A program made the translations under genes and the position numbers. 22,820 nt of DNA from an uncultured Ezakiella sp. (lineage in GTDB: Bacteria; Bacillota; Clostridia; Tissierellales; Peptoniphilaceae). Shown here one piece after another: positions 8,549 through 16,381 of the stretch. The stretch's first letter is position 1; every line of letters starts with the position of its first letter. The notes beneath the pieces are model-generated. The model saw only the letters and a program-made list of their open reading frames with translations, made no database searches and was not told the DNA's origin. The DNA lies in NCBI GenBank assembly GCA_947293975.1, contig CAMYPV010000014.1:1-22820 (forward strand), given 5' to 3'.

Positions 8549-9030
8549 TGAAAAAATTTAACAAAGAAGTATTTATGAAATTATTTATCGGATTTGCAAT
8601 TCCGATGGTAATGGCATTAATTTACGATATTGTAATGAAAAAATTCGAATACTCGGATATAATGGGTATAGTGCTTGCGGTGGTATTTTTGATTGTATGG
8701 TACAAATATGCAGGCTATGTTGCAAAAAGTAGCATCGATTATAAATTGTCACTGTTTACTTTGCACGGGCCGATCATCATCGGCTCAATATTAACTGCTG
8801 TAATGGTTATAATTTATCCAGCTGTACCAGCGTTTTTAGAGATGATTGCGTTTTACACAAATTTATATACGCTTGCACTGCAGTCGATAACATCGCCAAT
8901 TATATTGTTTTTAACATATTTTTTTGAGGCGGATGTTTATGGATTGTATTTAAACCTTGGTTGTATTTTGGCTCTCATTTCGATGATGGGCATATACACA
9001 ATTGGATATGATAAATATAGGGAGGATTAA
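8548..9030 (+). CDS. Small multi-pass membrane protein of unknown function
   Basis: I do not recognise this protein. Its 160 residues contain about five hydrophobic stretches (near 12-30, 37-56, 70-90, 100-128 and 133-154) and a short charged C-terminus. It starts one base into the stop of the apbE-like gene and ends just before a small coiled-coil gene, so it is very probably cotranslated with the flavin transferase. The arrangement suggests a membrane partner of the ApbE-like lipoprotein or of MurJ, but nothing in the sequence shows which. Confidence 0.75.
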   Translation: MKKFNKEVFMKLFIGFAIPMVMALIYDIVMKKFEYSDIMGIVLAVVFLIVWYKYAGYVAKSSIDYKLSLFTLHGPIIIGSILTAVMVIIYPAVPAFLEMIAFYTNLYTLALQSITSPIILFLTYFFEADVYGLYLNLGCILALISMMGIYTIGYDKYRED

Positions 9031-9031
9031 A

Positions 9032-9256
9032 ATGGAAGAAAGATTTGAACAAATCAAAAAAGAATTAAACGAAAAAATTGATTCACTAATGCATAAACTA
9101 GACACAGTTTACACACCTGTTAAACGCGAAAAGAGAGTATTAAAAACTGTTGAGGCAGTTTCAGTTGAAGAAGCTCCAGCAATGGACAAAAATCAAGAGT
9201 TGCGTTTGCGTCATCAAAAACAAGAAGAAGAATTAAAAAACCAAGAGGAAAATTAA
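9032..9256 (+). CDS. Small coiled-coil hypothetical protein
   Basis: This 74-residue soluble protein is rich in Glu, Lys and Gln. Helical heptad-like patterns occur at residues 1-28 and 55-74, joined by a Val/Pro-containing middle. The ATG at 9032 is preferred over the upstream in-frame TTG at 9002, because GGGAGG at 9020-9025 is correctly spaced for it and the upstream extension would overlap the membrane protein gene. It lies between the unknown membrane protein and murJ in the same run. I do not recognise a family. A scaffold or partner for the neighbouring membrane proteins is only a guess from position. Confidence 0.7.
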   Translation: MEERFEQIKKELNEKIDSLMHKLDTVYTPVKREKRVLKTVEAVSVEEAPAMDKNQELRLRHQKQEEELKNQEEN

Positions 9257-9264
9257 TTTAGATA

Positions 9265-10806
9265 ATGACAAAAAAAGATAATACCAGAAAATGGGCGCTC
9301 GTTGTCTCAGTGTTTTTGATGCTGTCAAAAGTGCTGGGGTTTTTGCGCGAAGTTTTAGTTGCGCGCGGATTTGGAGCAAGCCAGGATTCTGATATATATT
9401 ATACTGCTACAAACGGCATTATAATTGTTATGGGGCTTCTGGGCAGTGGTCTTCAAACAACTCTTGTACCCATCTTTACAGAAGTCAAACGAAAATACGG
9501 TAGAGAAGGCAAAAATAAATTTTTCTCAAATATTATGAGCATAACGCTAATCATTACAATGTTATTGATGGCGATTGTTTTTGTGCTTGCAAGACCTTAT
9601 GTTAAAATTTTGGCAATGGGTTTTGAAGGCAAAGTTTTTGATGCGGTTGTGTATCTACTTCGTCTTGGACTTCCGATGATAATATTTCTATCGTTCACAT
9701 ATGTTTCGAATGCATATTTACAAAGCGATCAGGTCTATGGCCCTCATGCACTGATGGGGATTCCATACAATTTTATATTCATCATCTATTTGTTAGTACA
9801 AAGGCGTCCAACAGTTGTTGGTATGATGATATGCACTCTTGTTGCCGCAAGCAGTCAGTTTTTCATTCAAATACCAGCGCTAAAACAAAGAAATTTAAAG
9901 TTTAAATTCGCACCGCAATTACGTGACGAACATATAAAACAGACTTTTAAGTTGGTAATGCCGATTATTTTAAGTAGTGCAGTTTATCAGTTAAACATGC
10001 TTATCGACAGATCACTTGCGTCAAAACTTGCGGAAGGTTCTGTGTCGTCACTTAACTACGCATCAAAAGTAAACACAATGGTTATATCGGTGTTTGTTGT
10101 TGCAATTACTTCGGTTGTGTTTCCAAAACTTGCAAAAGCATTTGAAGAGCGAAATCAAAAATCAATTGGAGAACTTTTTGCCAACTCAGTGAATTTGGTG
10201 GCGCTTGTCGTACTACCTGCAACTGTTGGCATGATGATACTTGCAAAGCCAATTGTCGAAGTTCTTTTTGAACGCGGACGTTTTGATGCCAATGCAACTT
10301 TGCTAACATCTGGCGCATTGCTTTTTTATGCACCGGGATTGTTGGGACAAAGTTTTAGAATGACATTAGAAAATATGTACTATTCTATGAAAGACACAAG
10401 AACGCCAATGATTACAGGAATGATTTCTGTTGCAATAAATTTGATTTTAAACTTTTTGTTAATCAGATTTATGGCACATAAGGGGCTTGCACTTGCAACT
10501 TCTATTTCGTCACTATTCTCTGCAATTGCACTGTATATAATGCTTAGAGGAAAATTTAAATTTCCTGAATTTAACATGGCATCAAATTTGATGAAGATGC
10601 TTGTGTCAAGTGTAATAATGGGAGTGTTTACAAAATTAATTTACGAGGCTATGATTGTTTTTGCAGCGACAAGGGGCACGAGAGCAATTATACTTGTAAT
10701 AACAATTGTTTTTGCTATGATGATATATTTAATCTCATGCACTATTTTAAAAGTGGATGAGGTAAGACTTTTAATTAACGAGATCAAGAGGAAAATAAAA
10801 AAATGA
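9265..10806 (+). CDS. murJ: MurJ lipid II flippase
   Basis: This 513-residue integral membrane protein of the MOP superfamily has about 14 predicted helices. The N-terminus shows the MurJ signature 'SKVLGFLREVLVARGFGAS' followed by Asp residues. Arg28, Arg34 and Asp43 correspond in position to conserved residues of the central cavity in MurJ. Another typical stretch is 'PVVEVLFERGRFD'-like (here 'PIVEVLFERGRFDANAT', about 330-346). MurJ flips the peptidoglycan precursor lipid II to the outer face of the membrane. The ATG is eight bases after the preceding stop, with only a weak purine-rich site upstream, so translation may be coupled. It overlaps the C39-like peptidase gene by four bases (ATGA). 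Confidence 0.93.
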   Translation: MTKKDNTRKWALVVSVFLMLSKVLGFLREVLVARGFGASQDSDIYYTATNGIIIVMGLLGSGLQTTLVPIFTEVKRKYGREGKNKFFSNIMSITLIITMLLMAIVFVLARPYVKILAMGFEGKVFDAVVYLLRLGLPMIIFLSFTYVSNAYLQSDQVYGPHALMGIPYNFIFIIYLLVQRRPTVVGMMICTLVAASSQFFIQIPALKQRNLKFKFAPQLRDEHIKQTFKLVMPIILSSAVYQLNMLIDRSLASKLAEGSVSSLNYASKVNTMVISVFVVAITSVVFPKLAKAFEERNQKSIGELFANSVNLVALVVLPATVGMMILAKPIVEVLFERGRFDANATLLTSGALLFYAPGLLGQSFRMTLENMYYSMKDTRTPMITGMISVAINLILNFLLIRFMAHKGLALATSISSLFSAIALYIMLRGKFKFPEFNMASNLMKMLVSSVIMGVFTKLIYEAMIVFAATRGTRAIILVITIVFAMMIYLISCTILKVDEVRLLINEIKRKIKK

Positions 10807-11681
10807 GACGATCAATTTTATACACATTAGGGCTTTTTGTAGTCGTTATTTTGGTGTTCTTCTACTTCAAATATGAGCGTGAAGACACAAGAAAAATAAT
10901 TGAGCAATCAAAAGTTGTTGAAATTAAAAAACCTTTAATAAAGAAACAAAATAAGATAATTGAAATTCCAACTGTGCTTGCAACTGATGTAAATCAAGCC
11001 ATAGGATATTTAAAAAATTATGCAGATGATAATGATGATGATGCGAAATTTATATTGGATAATATTTCCGAGTATCCAGAAAGCTTAATAAAACTAGCGG
11101 CAAATCGCCCGAGATCATTGAATTTTGTACGTGGATACATTGAGAATAAAAATAAATTTGATAAAATCGATTCACGACCAGAAGAAAGCTTTAACCTAAA
11201 TAGAAAGTTTCCCTTATATATACTTTGGGATAAGCGTTGGGGCTACAAAGAATACGAGGACATTTACTGCGTATTAGGCTGTGGGCCAACAACTGCGGCA
11301 ATGATTATTAATGGCTATGGTGGAAATGTAAATCCGCTTGCAATAATGGATGAGATGCGTGAGAAAAAATATTACATTGAAAATGTCGGCACAAGTTGGG
11401 AGGGGATTAGAAAAATCTTAGAATCTCACGGTATAAAATCAGAAGATTTGCCAACTGTCGAAAAGAAATATAAAAATCATTTAGATACGGGCAATGCAAT
11501 ATTGATTAATGTTGCTCCAAGCAAGTTTACAAACATCGGCCATTATATGTTAATAGTTGGATATAATGAAAATGGTTTTATATTAAACGATTCAAACTCA
11601 ATTGAATATTCACAACAAGAAATAAAATTCGATGAACTGTCTAATATTATTAGAGGCGCATGGACATTAAGCAAAAATTAA
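10803..11681 (+). CDS. Membrane-anchored C39-like cysteine peptidase
   Basis: The 292 residues begin with an uncleaved-looking signal anchor (about 5-22) and a charged linker, placing the enzyme outside the membrane. The C-terminal part fits the peptidase_C39_2 group: 'LWDKRWGYKEY' leads into GCGPT (catalytic Cys160), followed by 'GHYMLIVGY' (His247) and 'ILNDSN' (Asp263), giving a Cys-His-Asp set in the usual order. Its substrate is unknown; relatives are stand-alone surface or secreted papain-fold peptidases, unlike the C39 domains of bacteriocin exporters. It is the last gene of the ychF-led run, overlaps murJ by four bases and is followed at once by a strong terminator. Confidence 0.85.
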   Translation: MRRSILYTLGLFVVVILVFFYFKYEREDTRKIIEQSKVVEIKKPLIKKQNKIIEIPTVLATDVNQAIGYLKNYADDNDDDAKFILDNISEYPESLIKLAANRPRSLNFVRGYIENKNKFDKIDSRPEESFNLNRKFPLYILWDKRWGYKEYEDIYCVLGCGPTTAAMIINGYGGNVNPLAIMDEMREKKYYIENVGTSWEGIRKILESHGIKSEDLPTVEKKYKNHLDTGNAILINVAPSKFTNIGHYMLIVGYNENGFILNDSNSIEYSQQEIKFDELSNIIRGAWTLSKN

Positions 11682-11690
11682 TTTTAAATT

Positions 11691-11718
11691 AGCTCGTAGT
11701 TTTACGAGCTTTTTGTTT
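11691..11718 (+). terminator. Rho-independent terminator after the murJ/C39 genes
   Basis: AGCTCGTA (11691-11698) pairs perfectly with TACGAGCT (11703-11710) around a four-base loop (GTTT) and is followed by a T-rich tract. It ends the long ychF-led transcript. Confidence 0.92.
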
Positions 11719-11743
11719 TAATTATGCGTGTTGTGGGTATAAT
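11713..11743 (+). promoter_or_regulatory. Promoter of the RsbW-like gene
   Basis: A perfect TATAAT lies at 11738-11743. TTGTTT at 11713-11718 could be its -35, but the 19-base spacer is long. It sits in the T-tract of the preceding terminator. The position of the -10 rules out the ATG at 11724 as the natural start of the following gene for transcripts from this promoter. Confidence 0.55.
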
Positions 11744-11765
11744 AGCTTTGGAAGGAGAGATGATT

Positions 11766-12152
11766 ATGAGCTTTGATTATTATGCGTCGGTGTGTACAAA
11801 TATTGATGACATAAAAAATTTCAGCACAAATTTAATAAAAGTCATTGGTGATTACATAACTGATGATGAAGAGCTTTTTGATATAAAGCTAATACTTAAT
11901 GAGCTTATAATTAACTCTGCAATGCACGGCAATATGATGGATGAAAGAAAAAACATCTCGGTTGCAATTCACATAATAGACAATTCGATTAGGATTGATG
12001 TAAAAGACGAGGGCAAGGGCATAAGGTTGCCAGTTACACAAAAATCAAACTCATGCTTTATGGGAGGGCGTGGGCTTGGAATTGTAGGAGCGCTTGCAGA
12101 CGAACTCAAAACTTGTGCAAATTTGATTACTTGCATAAAATATATAAAATAA
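11766..12152 (+). CDS. RsbW/SpoIIAB-like GHKL ATP-binding protein (anti-sigma factor or serine kinase)
   Basis: This 128-residue protein is essentially one HATPase_c_2 (Bergerat fold) domain. The N-box is 'NELIINSAMHGN' (45-56), the G1 box is DEGKGI (81-86) and the G2 box is GGRGLGI (100-106). Proteins of this size and type bind a sigma factor and phosphorylate an anti-anti-sigma partner. The ATG at 11766 is chosen because AAGGAG at 11752-11757 lies eight bases upstream; the in-frame ATG at 11760 is too close and the one at 11724 precedes the TATAAT. No sigma factor or STAS-domain partner is adjacent and the gene is monocistronic between two terminators. That is unusual for rsb-type loci, so its partner must be elsewhere or its role differs. 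Confidence 0.82.
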   Translation: MSFDYYASVCTNIDDIKNFSTNLIKVIGDYITDDEELFDIKLILNELIINSAMHGNMMDERKNISVAIHIIDNSIRIDVKDEGKGIRLPVTQKSNSCFMGGRGLGIVGALADELKTCANLITCIKYIK

Positions 12153-12158
12153 ATTCTT

Positions 12159-12186
12159 AGGCACTTGTAATAAGTGCCTTTTTTGT
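12159..12186 (+). terminator. Rho-independent terminator after the RsbW-like gene
   Basis: AGGCACTT (12159-12166) and AAGTGCCT (12172-12179) form a perfect eight-pair stem with a five-base loop, followed by a run of Ts. Confidence 0.93.
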
Positions 12187-12194
12187 TGTATAAT
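12165..12194 (+). promoter_or_regulatory. Promoter of typA, overlapping the upstream terminator
   Basis: TATAAT at 12189-12194 is perfect. TTGTAA at 12165-12170 is an acceptable -35 with an 18-base spacer and lies across the loop of the preceding terminator hairpin. The AAGGAG ribosome binding site follows at 12203-12208. Confidence 0.6.
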
Positions 12195-12213
12195 GAAGGG
12201 TAAAGGAGAAATT

Positions 12214-14019
12214 ATGGAAGATATTAGAAATATAGCAATTATTGCTCACGTTGACCATGGTAAAACAACACTCGTTGACTCTATGCTTAGACAATCAGGT
12301 ATTTTTAGACAAAATCAAGTTGTTAAAGACAGAGTTATGGACTCGGGCGATATTGAACGTGAACGTGGAATTACAATTACAAGTAAGAATACAGCAGTTT
12401 ATTATAAAGATACAAAGATTAATATTATTGACACGCCAGGACACGCAGATTTTGGTGGAGAAGTTGAGCGTGTTTTAAAGATGGCAAGTGGGGTTCTCTT
12501 ACTTGTTGATGCTTATGAAGGGCCAATGCCTCAAACTAAATTTGTTTTGAAGAAGGCTTTTGAACTTGGTCTTGCTGTTATTGTTATTGTAAACAAGATC
12601 GACAGAAAAGACGCAAGAATTGACGATGTTATTGATGAGGTTTTGGATTTATTTATTGAACTTGGCGCAAGCGAGGAGCAACTTGAAGCACCATTTTTAT
12701 TTGCATCTGCAAGAGATGGTTATTGCGGTTACAGCGCTCTTGAGCCAGCAAAGGATATGCAAGAATTGTTTGAAGCAATTCTAAAATACATCCCAGCACC
12801 AACTGGTGATGTAAATGCAAATCCTAAATTATTGATTTCAACAATTGATTACAGCGAATTTTTGGGTCGTATAGGTATTGGTAAAATTGAAAACGGAGTT
12901 ATTAATAAAAAAGATAGCATGGTTGTTGTAAATAATGCAATGCCAGACAGACATATAAAGGCAAAAATCAGCGGCTTGTACGAATTTGATGGGCTAGAAA
13001 GAGTTGAAGTTGAATCGTCAAGTGCCGGCAATATCGTTGCAATCAGTGGTATTTCAGATTTGGAAATTGGAGACACAATTACAGTTGAAGGCGAAAAGCC
13101 TCTTGAATTTGTAAAAATTTCCGAGCCGACCATTTCGATGACATTTAGTGTAAACAACTCACCATTTGCAGGTCGTGAAGGTGAGTTTGTTACAAGTAGA
13201 CAGGTTAGAAGCCGCTTGATGAAGGAAATCGAAACCAATGTAAGTATGAAGATCAAAGAAACAGACAGCACAGACAGCTTTATTGTTTACGGTCGTGGAG
13301 AACTTCACATTTCTGTTTTGATTGAAACTATGAGAAGAGAGGGTTATGAATTTCAAGTTTCAAAGCCAGAGGTAATTTACAGAGAAATTGACGGCGTAAA
13401 ATGTGAACCTATTGAAACTGTTATTATTGACGTTGACCAAGCTTATATCGGTGCGGTTATGGATAAATTGGGTAGACGTAAGGGCGAATTAAAAAATATG
13501 ACAGAATCAAGAGGAGGATACAGTCGTCTTGAATTTGAAATCCCTGCAAGAGGTTTGATTGGATATCGTCAAGAATTTTTGACAGACACAAGAGGCGAGG
13601 GTATTTTAAACAGCCAATTTAAAGGATACGAACCTTACAAGGGTGATATTCCGAAACGTCAAATGGGTTCGCTTATTGCATTTGAAACAACAACTTCTAC
13701 AACTTATGGTTTATATCAAGCACAAGAGCGCGGCAATTTATTTATCGGACCAGGCGTTGAAGTCTACGAAGGTATGATTGTTGGAGAAAATCCAAAAGGT
13801 CTTGACATTGAGGTAAATGTTGGTAAGGAAAAACAAAAGACAAATATGAGAGCTGCTGGTACAGATGATGCTCTTAGACTTGTTCCTCCGATTGTAATGA
13901 GCCTTGAGGAAGCACTTGAATTTATTGAAGAAGATGAATTAATCGAAGTTACACCTAAGTCAATTAGAATCAGAAAGAAAATTTTATCAAATCAACAGAG
14001 GTATAAGAGTAAGAGATGA
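12214..14019 (+). CDS. typA: Translational GTPase TypA/BipA
   Basis: This 601-residue member of the TypA/BipA family of EF-G-like GTPases binds the ribosome and supports 50S assembly and growth under stress. Visible motifs are the G1 box 'AHVDHGKT' (11-18), the EF-G-like 'ERERGITI' (about 48-55), DTPGH (73-77), 'NKIDR' for guanine specificity, and a C-terminal region with the family's 'PARGLIGYRQEFLTDTRGEG' segment. Length is close to the usual 605-615. The ATG at 12214 follows AAGGAG at 12203-12208; the in-frame ATG at 12193 overlaps the -10 sequence and is rejected. It begins a three-gene run with cls and the TRIC channel, overlapping cls by four bases. Confidence 0.96.
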   Translation: MEDIRNIAIIAHVDHGKTTLVDSMLRQSGIFRQNQVVKDRVMDSGDIERERGITITSKNTAVYYKDTKINIIDTPGHADFGGEVERVLKMASGVLLLVDAYEGPMPQTKFVLKKAFELGLAVIVIVNKIDRKDARIDDVIDEVLDLFIELGASEEQLEAPFLFASARDGYCGYSALEPAKDMQELFEAILKYIPAPTGDVNANPKLLISTIDYSEFLGRIGIGKIENGVINKKDSMVVVNNAMPDRHIKAKISGLYEFDGLERVEVESSSAGNIVAISGISDLEIGDTITVEGEKPLEFVKISEPTISMTFSVNNSPFAGREGEFVTSRQVRSRLMKEIETNVSMKIKETDSTDSFIVYGRGELHISVLIETMRREGYEFQVSKPEVIYREIDGVKCEPIETVIIDVDQAYIGAVMDKLGRRKGELKNMTESRGGYSRLEFEIPARGLIGYRQEFLTDTRGEGILNSQFKGYEPYKGDIPKRQMGSLIAFETTTSTTYGLYQAQERGNLFIGPGVEVYEGMIVGENPKGLDIEVNVGKEKQKTNMRAAGTDDALRLVPPIVMSLEEALEFIEEDELIEVTPKSIRIRKKILSNQQRYKSKR

Positions 14020-15464
14020 GTATAACGCAAATATTATCAAATTTATTATGGATTAATACTGCGCTTGCAATTGTGGTCATGGTTATGGAACGTCGAAATA
14101 CTCGTTCGACGTGGCTGTGGATTATGATCATGGTTTTGGCGCCAGGTATTGGATTTATATTTTATTTGTGGTTGGGGCGTGATTTTAACAAGCGAAATAT
14201 GTTTAAAGACAAGAGCTTGACAGATATTCAAACTCATAAGGATCATCTAAGTGAAAACGAAAATGCGGTTTTAAAATTTGATGATGCAATTATAAATAGA
14301 TCATACCTTGTAAGATATCAATCTCTAATTCAAATGCTTTATTTGAATTCACAAAGTCGCCTTACTTACAATAACAATGTAGGTACAATTTTCGAAGGCG
14401 AGATATTGTTTGATAAGCTTTGCGAAGACATTAAAAATGCGAAAAAATATATTTATATCCAAACATATATTATGCATTCAGATTATCTTGGAAATAAAAT
14501 AATAGACTTATTAATAGAAAAAGCAAAAGAAGGCCTTGATGTTAAACTTTTGTCAGACGGCATGGGTGCGCGTAAACTGAGAAAAAAAGACATCGTAAGG
14601 GCAAGAGAAGCGGGCGTTGATGTGCAAATATTTTTCCCGTTTTTCATATCGTTTATATCGCCACGCATCAATTACAGAAATCACCGAAAGATTTTTGTAA
14701 TTGACGGGCATATCGGATATATTGGCGGTTACAATATAGGAGACGAATACATTGACGGCGGTAGAAAATTTGACAGCTGGAGAGACTCTGCAATTAGAGT
14801 TGTAGGTGATGCGGTCGAAAAAATGCAGTATAGAATCGAACTTGATTTTAGTTTTGCATCATCAGAGCCTGTTAACTATTTGCCACCAGTGAAATTTGAA
14901 GAAGAAACTGAAAAAATACCTATTCAAATTGTCAGTGCAGGGCCTGACTCAATATGGCCGAATATAAAAGACGGACTTTTAAAAATGATTTCGATTGCAA
15001 GAAAGAGCATATACATCGAAACGCCATATTTTATACCAGATGACTCGGTGCTTGAAAGTCTTAGGATTGCAGCACTATCAGGTGTTGATATACGCGTAAT
15101 GCTCCCATATAAGGGCGATCATCCGTTTGTTTTTTGGGCAAATCTAAGTTATGTTGGTGAGTTATTAAAAGCGGGCGTAAAATTTTATATGTATGAAAAA
15201 GGTTTTGTGCATTCAAAGGTGATGATTATTGACGACGAAATTATGACTGTAGGCACAAGCAATATGGACGAGAGAAGTTTCCATTTAAACTTTGAAGCAA
15301 ATGCCTTTATTTATGATAAGAAAACGTCGCAAAAATTCAGTGAAAAATTCTTAAAAGATATGAAAGAACATTCCACGCAAATTACACAAAATATTTATAA
15401 CAGAAGATCAAAATGGGTCAAGGTCAAGGAAAATTTCTCAAGACTTCTAAGCCCATTATTATAA
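14016..15464 (+). CDS. cls: Cardiolipin synthase (phospholipase D superfamily)
   Basis: This 482-residue protein has two N-terminal membrane helices (about 8-24 and 32-53) and two HKD phospholipase D motifs. The first has His223, Lys225 and Asp230 in 'NHRKIFVID', the second His399, Lys401 and Asp406 in 'HSKVMIID'. Each is followed by the usual Gly-rich stretch ('GGYNIGDEY' and 'GTSNMDERS'). The size matches bacterial ClsA-type enzymes, which condense two phosphatidylglycerols into cardiolipin plus glycerol at the membrane. Its ATG overlaps the typA stop (ATGA), and the downstream TRIC channel gene starts ten bases after it, so the three are likely cotranscribed. Confidence 0.94.
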   Translation: MSITQILSNLLWINTALAIVVMVMERRNTRSTWLWIMIMVLAPGIGFIFYLWLGRDFNKRNMFKDKSLTDIQTHKDHLSENENAVLKFDDAIINRSYLVRYQSLIQMLYLNSQSRLTYNNNVGTIFEGEILFDKLCEDIKNAKKYIYIQTYIMHSDYLGNKIIDLLIEKAKEGLDVKLLSDGMGARKLRKKDIVRAREAGVDVQIFFPFFISFISPRINYRNHRKIFVIDGHIGYIGGYNIGDEYIDGGRKFDSWRDSAIRVVGDAVEKMQYRIELDFSFASSEPVNYLPPVKFEEETEKIPIQIVSAGPDSIWPNIKDGLLKMISIARKSIYIETPYFIPDDSVLESLRIAALSGVDIRVMLPYKGDHPFVFWANLSYVGELLKAGVKFYMYEKGFVHSKVMIIDDEIMTVGTSNMDERSFHLNFEANAFIYDKKTSQKFSEKFLKDMKEHSTQITQNIYNRRSKWVKVKENFSRLLSPLL

Positions 15465-15474
15465 AGGAGAAAGT

Positions 15475-16149
15475 ATGGATTTTGATAGCCTATACTATAT
15501 AATGGAAATCATCGGAACAATTGCGTTTGCATCATCAGGTGCGCTAGTTGCAATAAGAAAAGGCATGGACTTTTTTGGCATAATCGTGCTTGCAATAATT
15601 ACGGCAATTGGTGGCGGTGTATTTCGTGATATAGTTCTTGGAATCACTCCGCCAACAGCATTTATAAATACAATATATACAACATTATCAATAGCAACTG
15701 CAATTGTGATAATAATATTGTTTAGCAACAAGAAAAAATTCTTAAACAAAAAGTTTCTGGTGCTATACGTAAAAATCACATCAGTACTTGACGCCATTGG
15801 TCTTGGAATATTCACAGTAGGCGGCGTAAGTATGGCGATGAAAATGGGCTTTGGCAAAAATCAATTTTTGCTGATGTTTGTTGGAGTTGTAACAGGTTGC
15901 GGCGGTGGAATCGTGCGTGATTTATGTTCGGGCGTAATTCCAATTATATTTACAAAAAATACAATCTATGCAATGGCATCACTCATGGGAGCGGCATCAT
16001 TTGTTTGGTTAAGACCATTTATAAGGCAGCATTATGCATTTATAGTAGGAATACTAGTTGTTATAGTATCCAGATTATTATCAATGAAATATCGCTGGAG
16101 CCTACCAAATGTAAATAGCGACTTGATTGAAGATACGCCAAGGCAGTAG
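15475..16149 (+). CDS. Trimeric intracellular cation (TRIC)-family channel protein
   Basis: This 224-residue protein has about seven hydrophobic segments and an internal duplication. The first half carries 'GALVAIRKGMDFFG...GGGVFRD' and the second 'GVSMAMKMGFGKN...GCGGGIVRD'. This paired GGG-x2-RD pattern is characteristic of the UPF0126/YadS/YicG family, structurally characterised as prokaryotic TRIC cation channels, with a likely role in K+ or other monovalent cation flux. AAAGGAG at 15463-15469 supports the ATG at 15475. It is the last gene of the typA-cls run; no clear terminator follows before the tRNA promoter. Confidence 0.9.
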   Translation: MDFDSLYYIMEIIGTIAFASSGALVAIRKGMDFFGIIVLAIITAIGGGVFRDIVLGITPPTAFINTIYTTLSIATAIVIIILFSNKKKFLNKKFLVLYVKITSVLDAIGLGIFTVGGVSMAMKMGFGKNQFLLMFVGVVTGCGGGIVRDLCSGVIPIIFTKNTIYAMASLMGAASFVWLRPFIRQHYAFIVGILVVIVSRLLSMKYRWSLPNVNSDLIEDTPRQ

Positions 16150-16152
16150 ATA

Positions 16153-16181
16153 TTGACAGAAAATAACTGTAATGCTAAAAT
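16153..16181 (+). promoter_or_regulatory. Strong promoter of tRNA-Pro
   Basis: A perfect TTGACA (16153-16158) and TAAAAT (16176-16181) are separated by 17 bases, with an extended -10 TG at 16173-16174. This is the best promoter in the window, as expected for a stable RNA gene. Confidence 0.9.
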
Positions 16182-16190
16182 AAATTAGAG

Positions 16191-16212
16191 ATTGCGGCTG
16201 AATAACCGCAAT
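16191..16212 (+). other. Hairpin in the 5' leader of the tRNA transcript
   Basis: ATTGCGG (16191-16197) pairs perfectly with CCGCAAT (16206-16212) around an eight-base loop. It lies downstream of the tRNA promoter and five bases before the mature tRNA 5' end. It has no T-tract, so it is not a standard terminator. It may influence RNase P processing or be a remnant of an upstream terminator. Confidence 0.6.
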
Positions 16213-16217
16213 AATAA

Positions 16218-16294
16218 CGGGATGTAGCGCAGTTCGGTAGCGCGCGTCGTTCGGGACGATGAGGTCGCAGGTTCAAATCCTGTCATCCCGACCA
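16218..16294 (+). tRNA. tRNA-Pro (anticodon CGG)
   Basis: A complete 77-base cloverleaf can be folded. The acceptor CGGGATG (16218-16224) pairs with CATCCCG (16284-16290). The D-stem is GCGC/GCGC (16227-16230 with 16240-16243). The anticodon stem CGTCG/CGATG encloses the loop TTCGGGA, with anticodon CGG at 16252-16254. There is a five-base variable loop, a T-arm with loop TTCAAAT, discriminator A16291 and an encoded CCA (16292-16294). It reads CCG proline codons. It has its own promoter and terminator and is not part of a visible tRNA cluster. Confidence 0.95.
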
Positions 16295-16298
16295 AGAC

Positions 16299-16324
16299 AT
16301 GGTTGCAAATAGCAACCATTTTTT
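16299..16324 (+). terminator. Rho-independent terminator of tRNA-Pro
   Basis: ATGGTTGC (16299-16306) and GCAACCAT (16312-16319) form a perfect eight-pair stem around AAATA, followed by TTTTT. Confidence 0.93.
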
Positions 16325-16381
16325 ATTTAAAAAACTGATCTACGAGTTCAACTTAATTATTTAAAATATTATATGTAGCAC

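Noticed and set aside
12849..13271. 140-residue minus-strand open frame inside typA
   Set aside because: It lies wholly within a highly conserved gene, has no ribosome binding site and resembles no known protein.
15495..15857. 120-residue minus-strand open frame inside the TRIC-family gene
   Set aside because: It is an antisense shadow of a well-supported membrane protein gene, with no start signal.
16191..16212. Terminator for the cls/TRIC transcript
   Set aside because: The stem is perfect but no T-tract follows, and it lies downstream of the tRNA promoter, so it is described as a leader hairpin instead.
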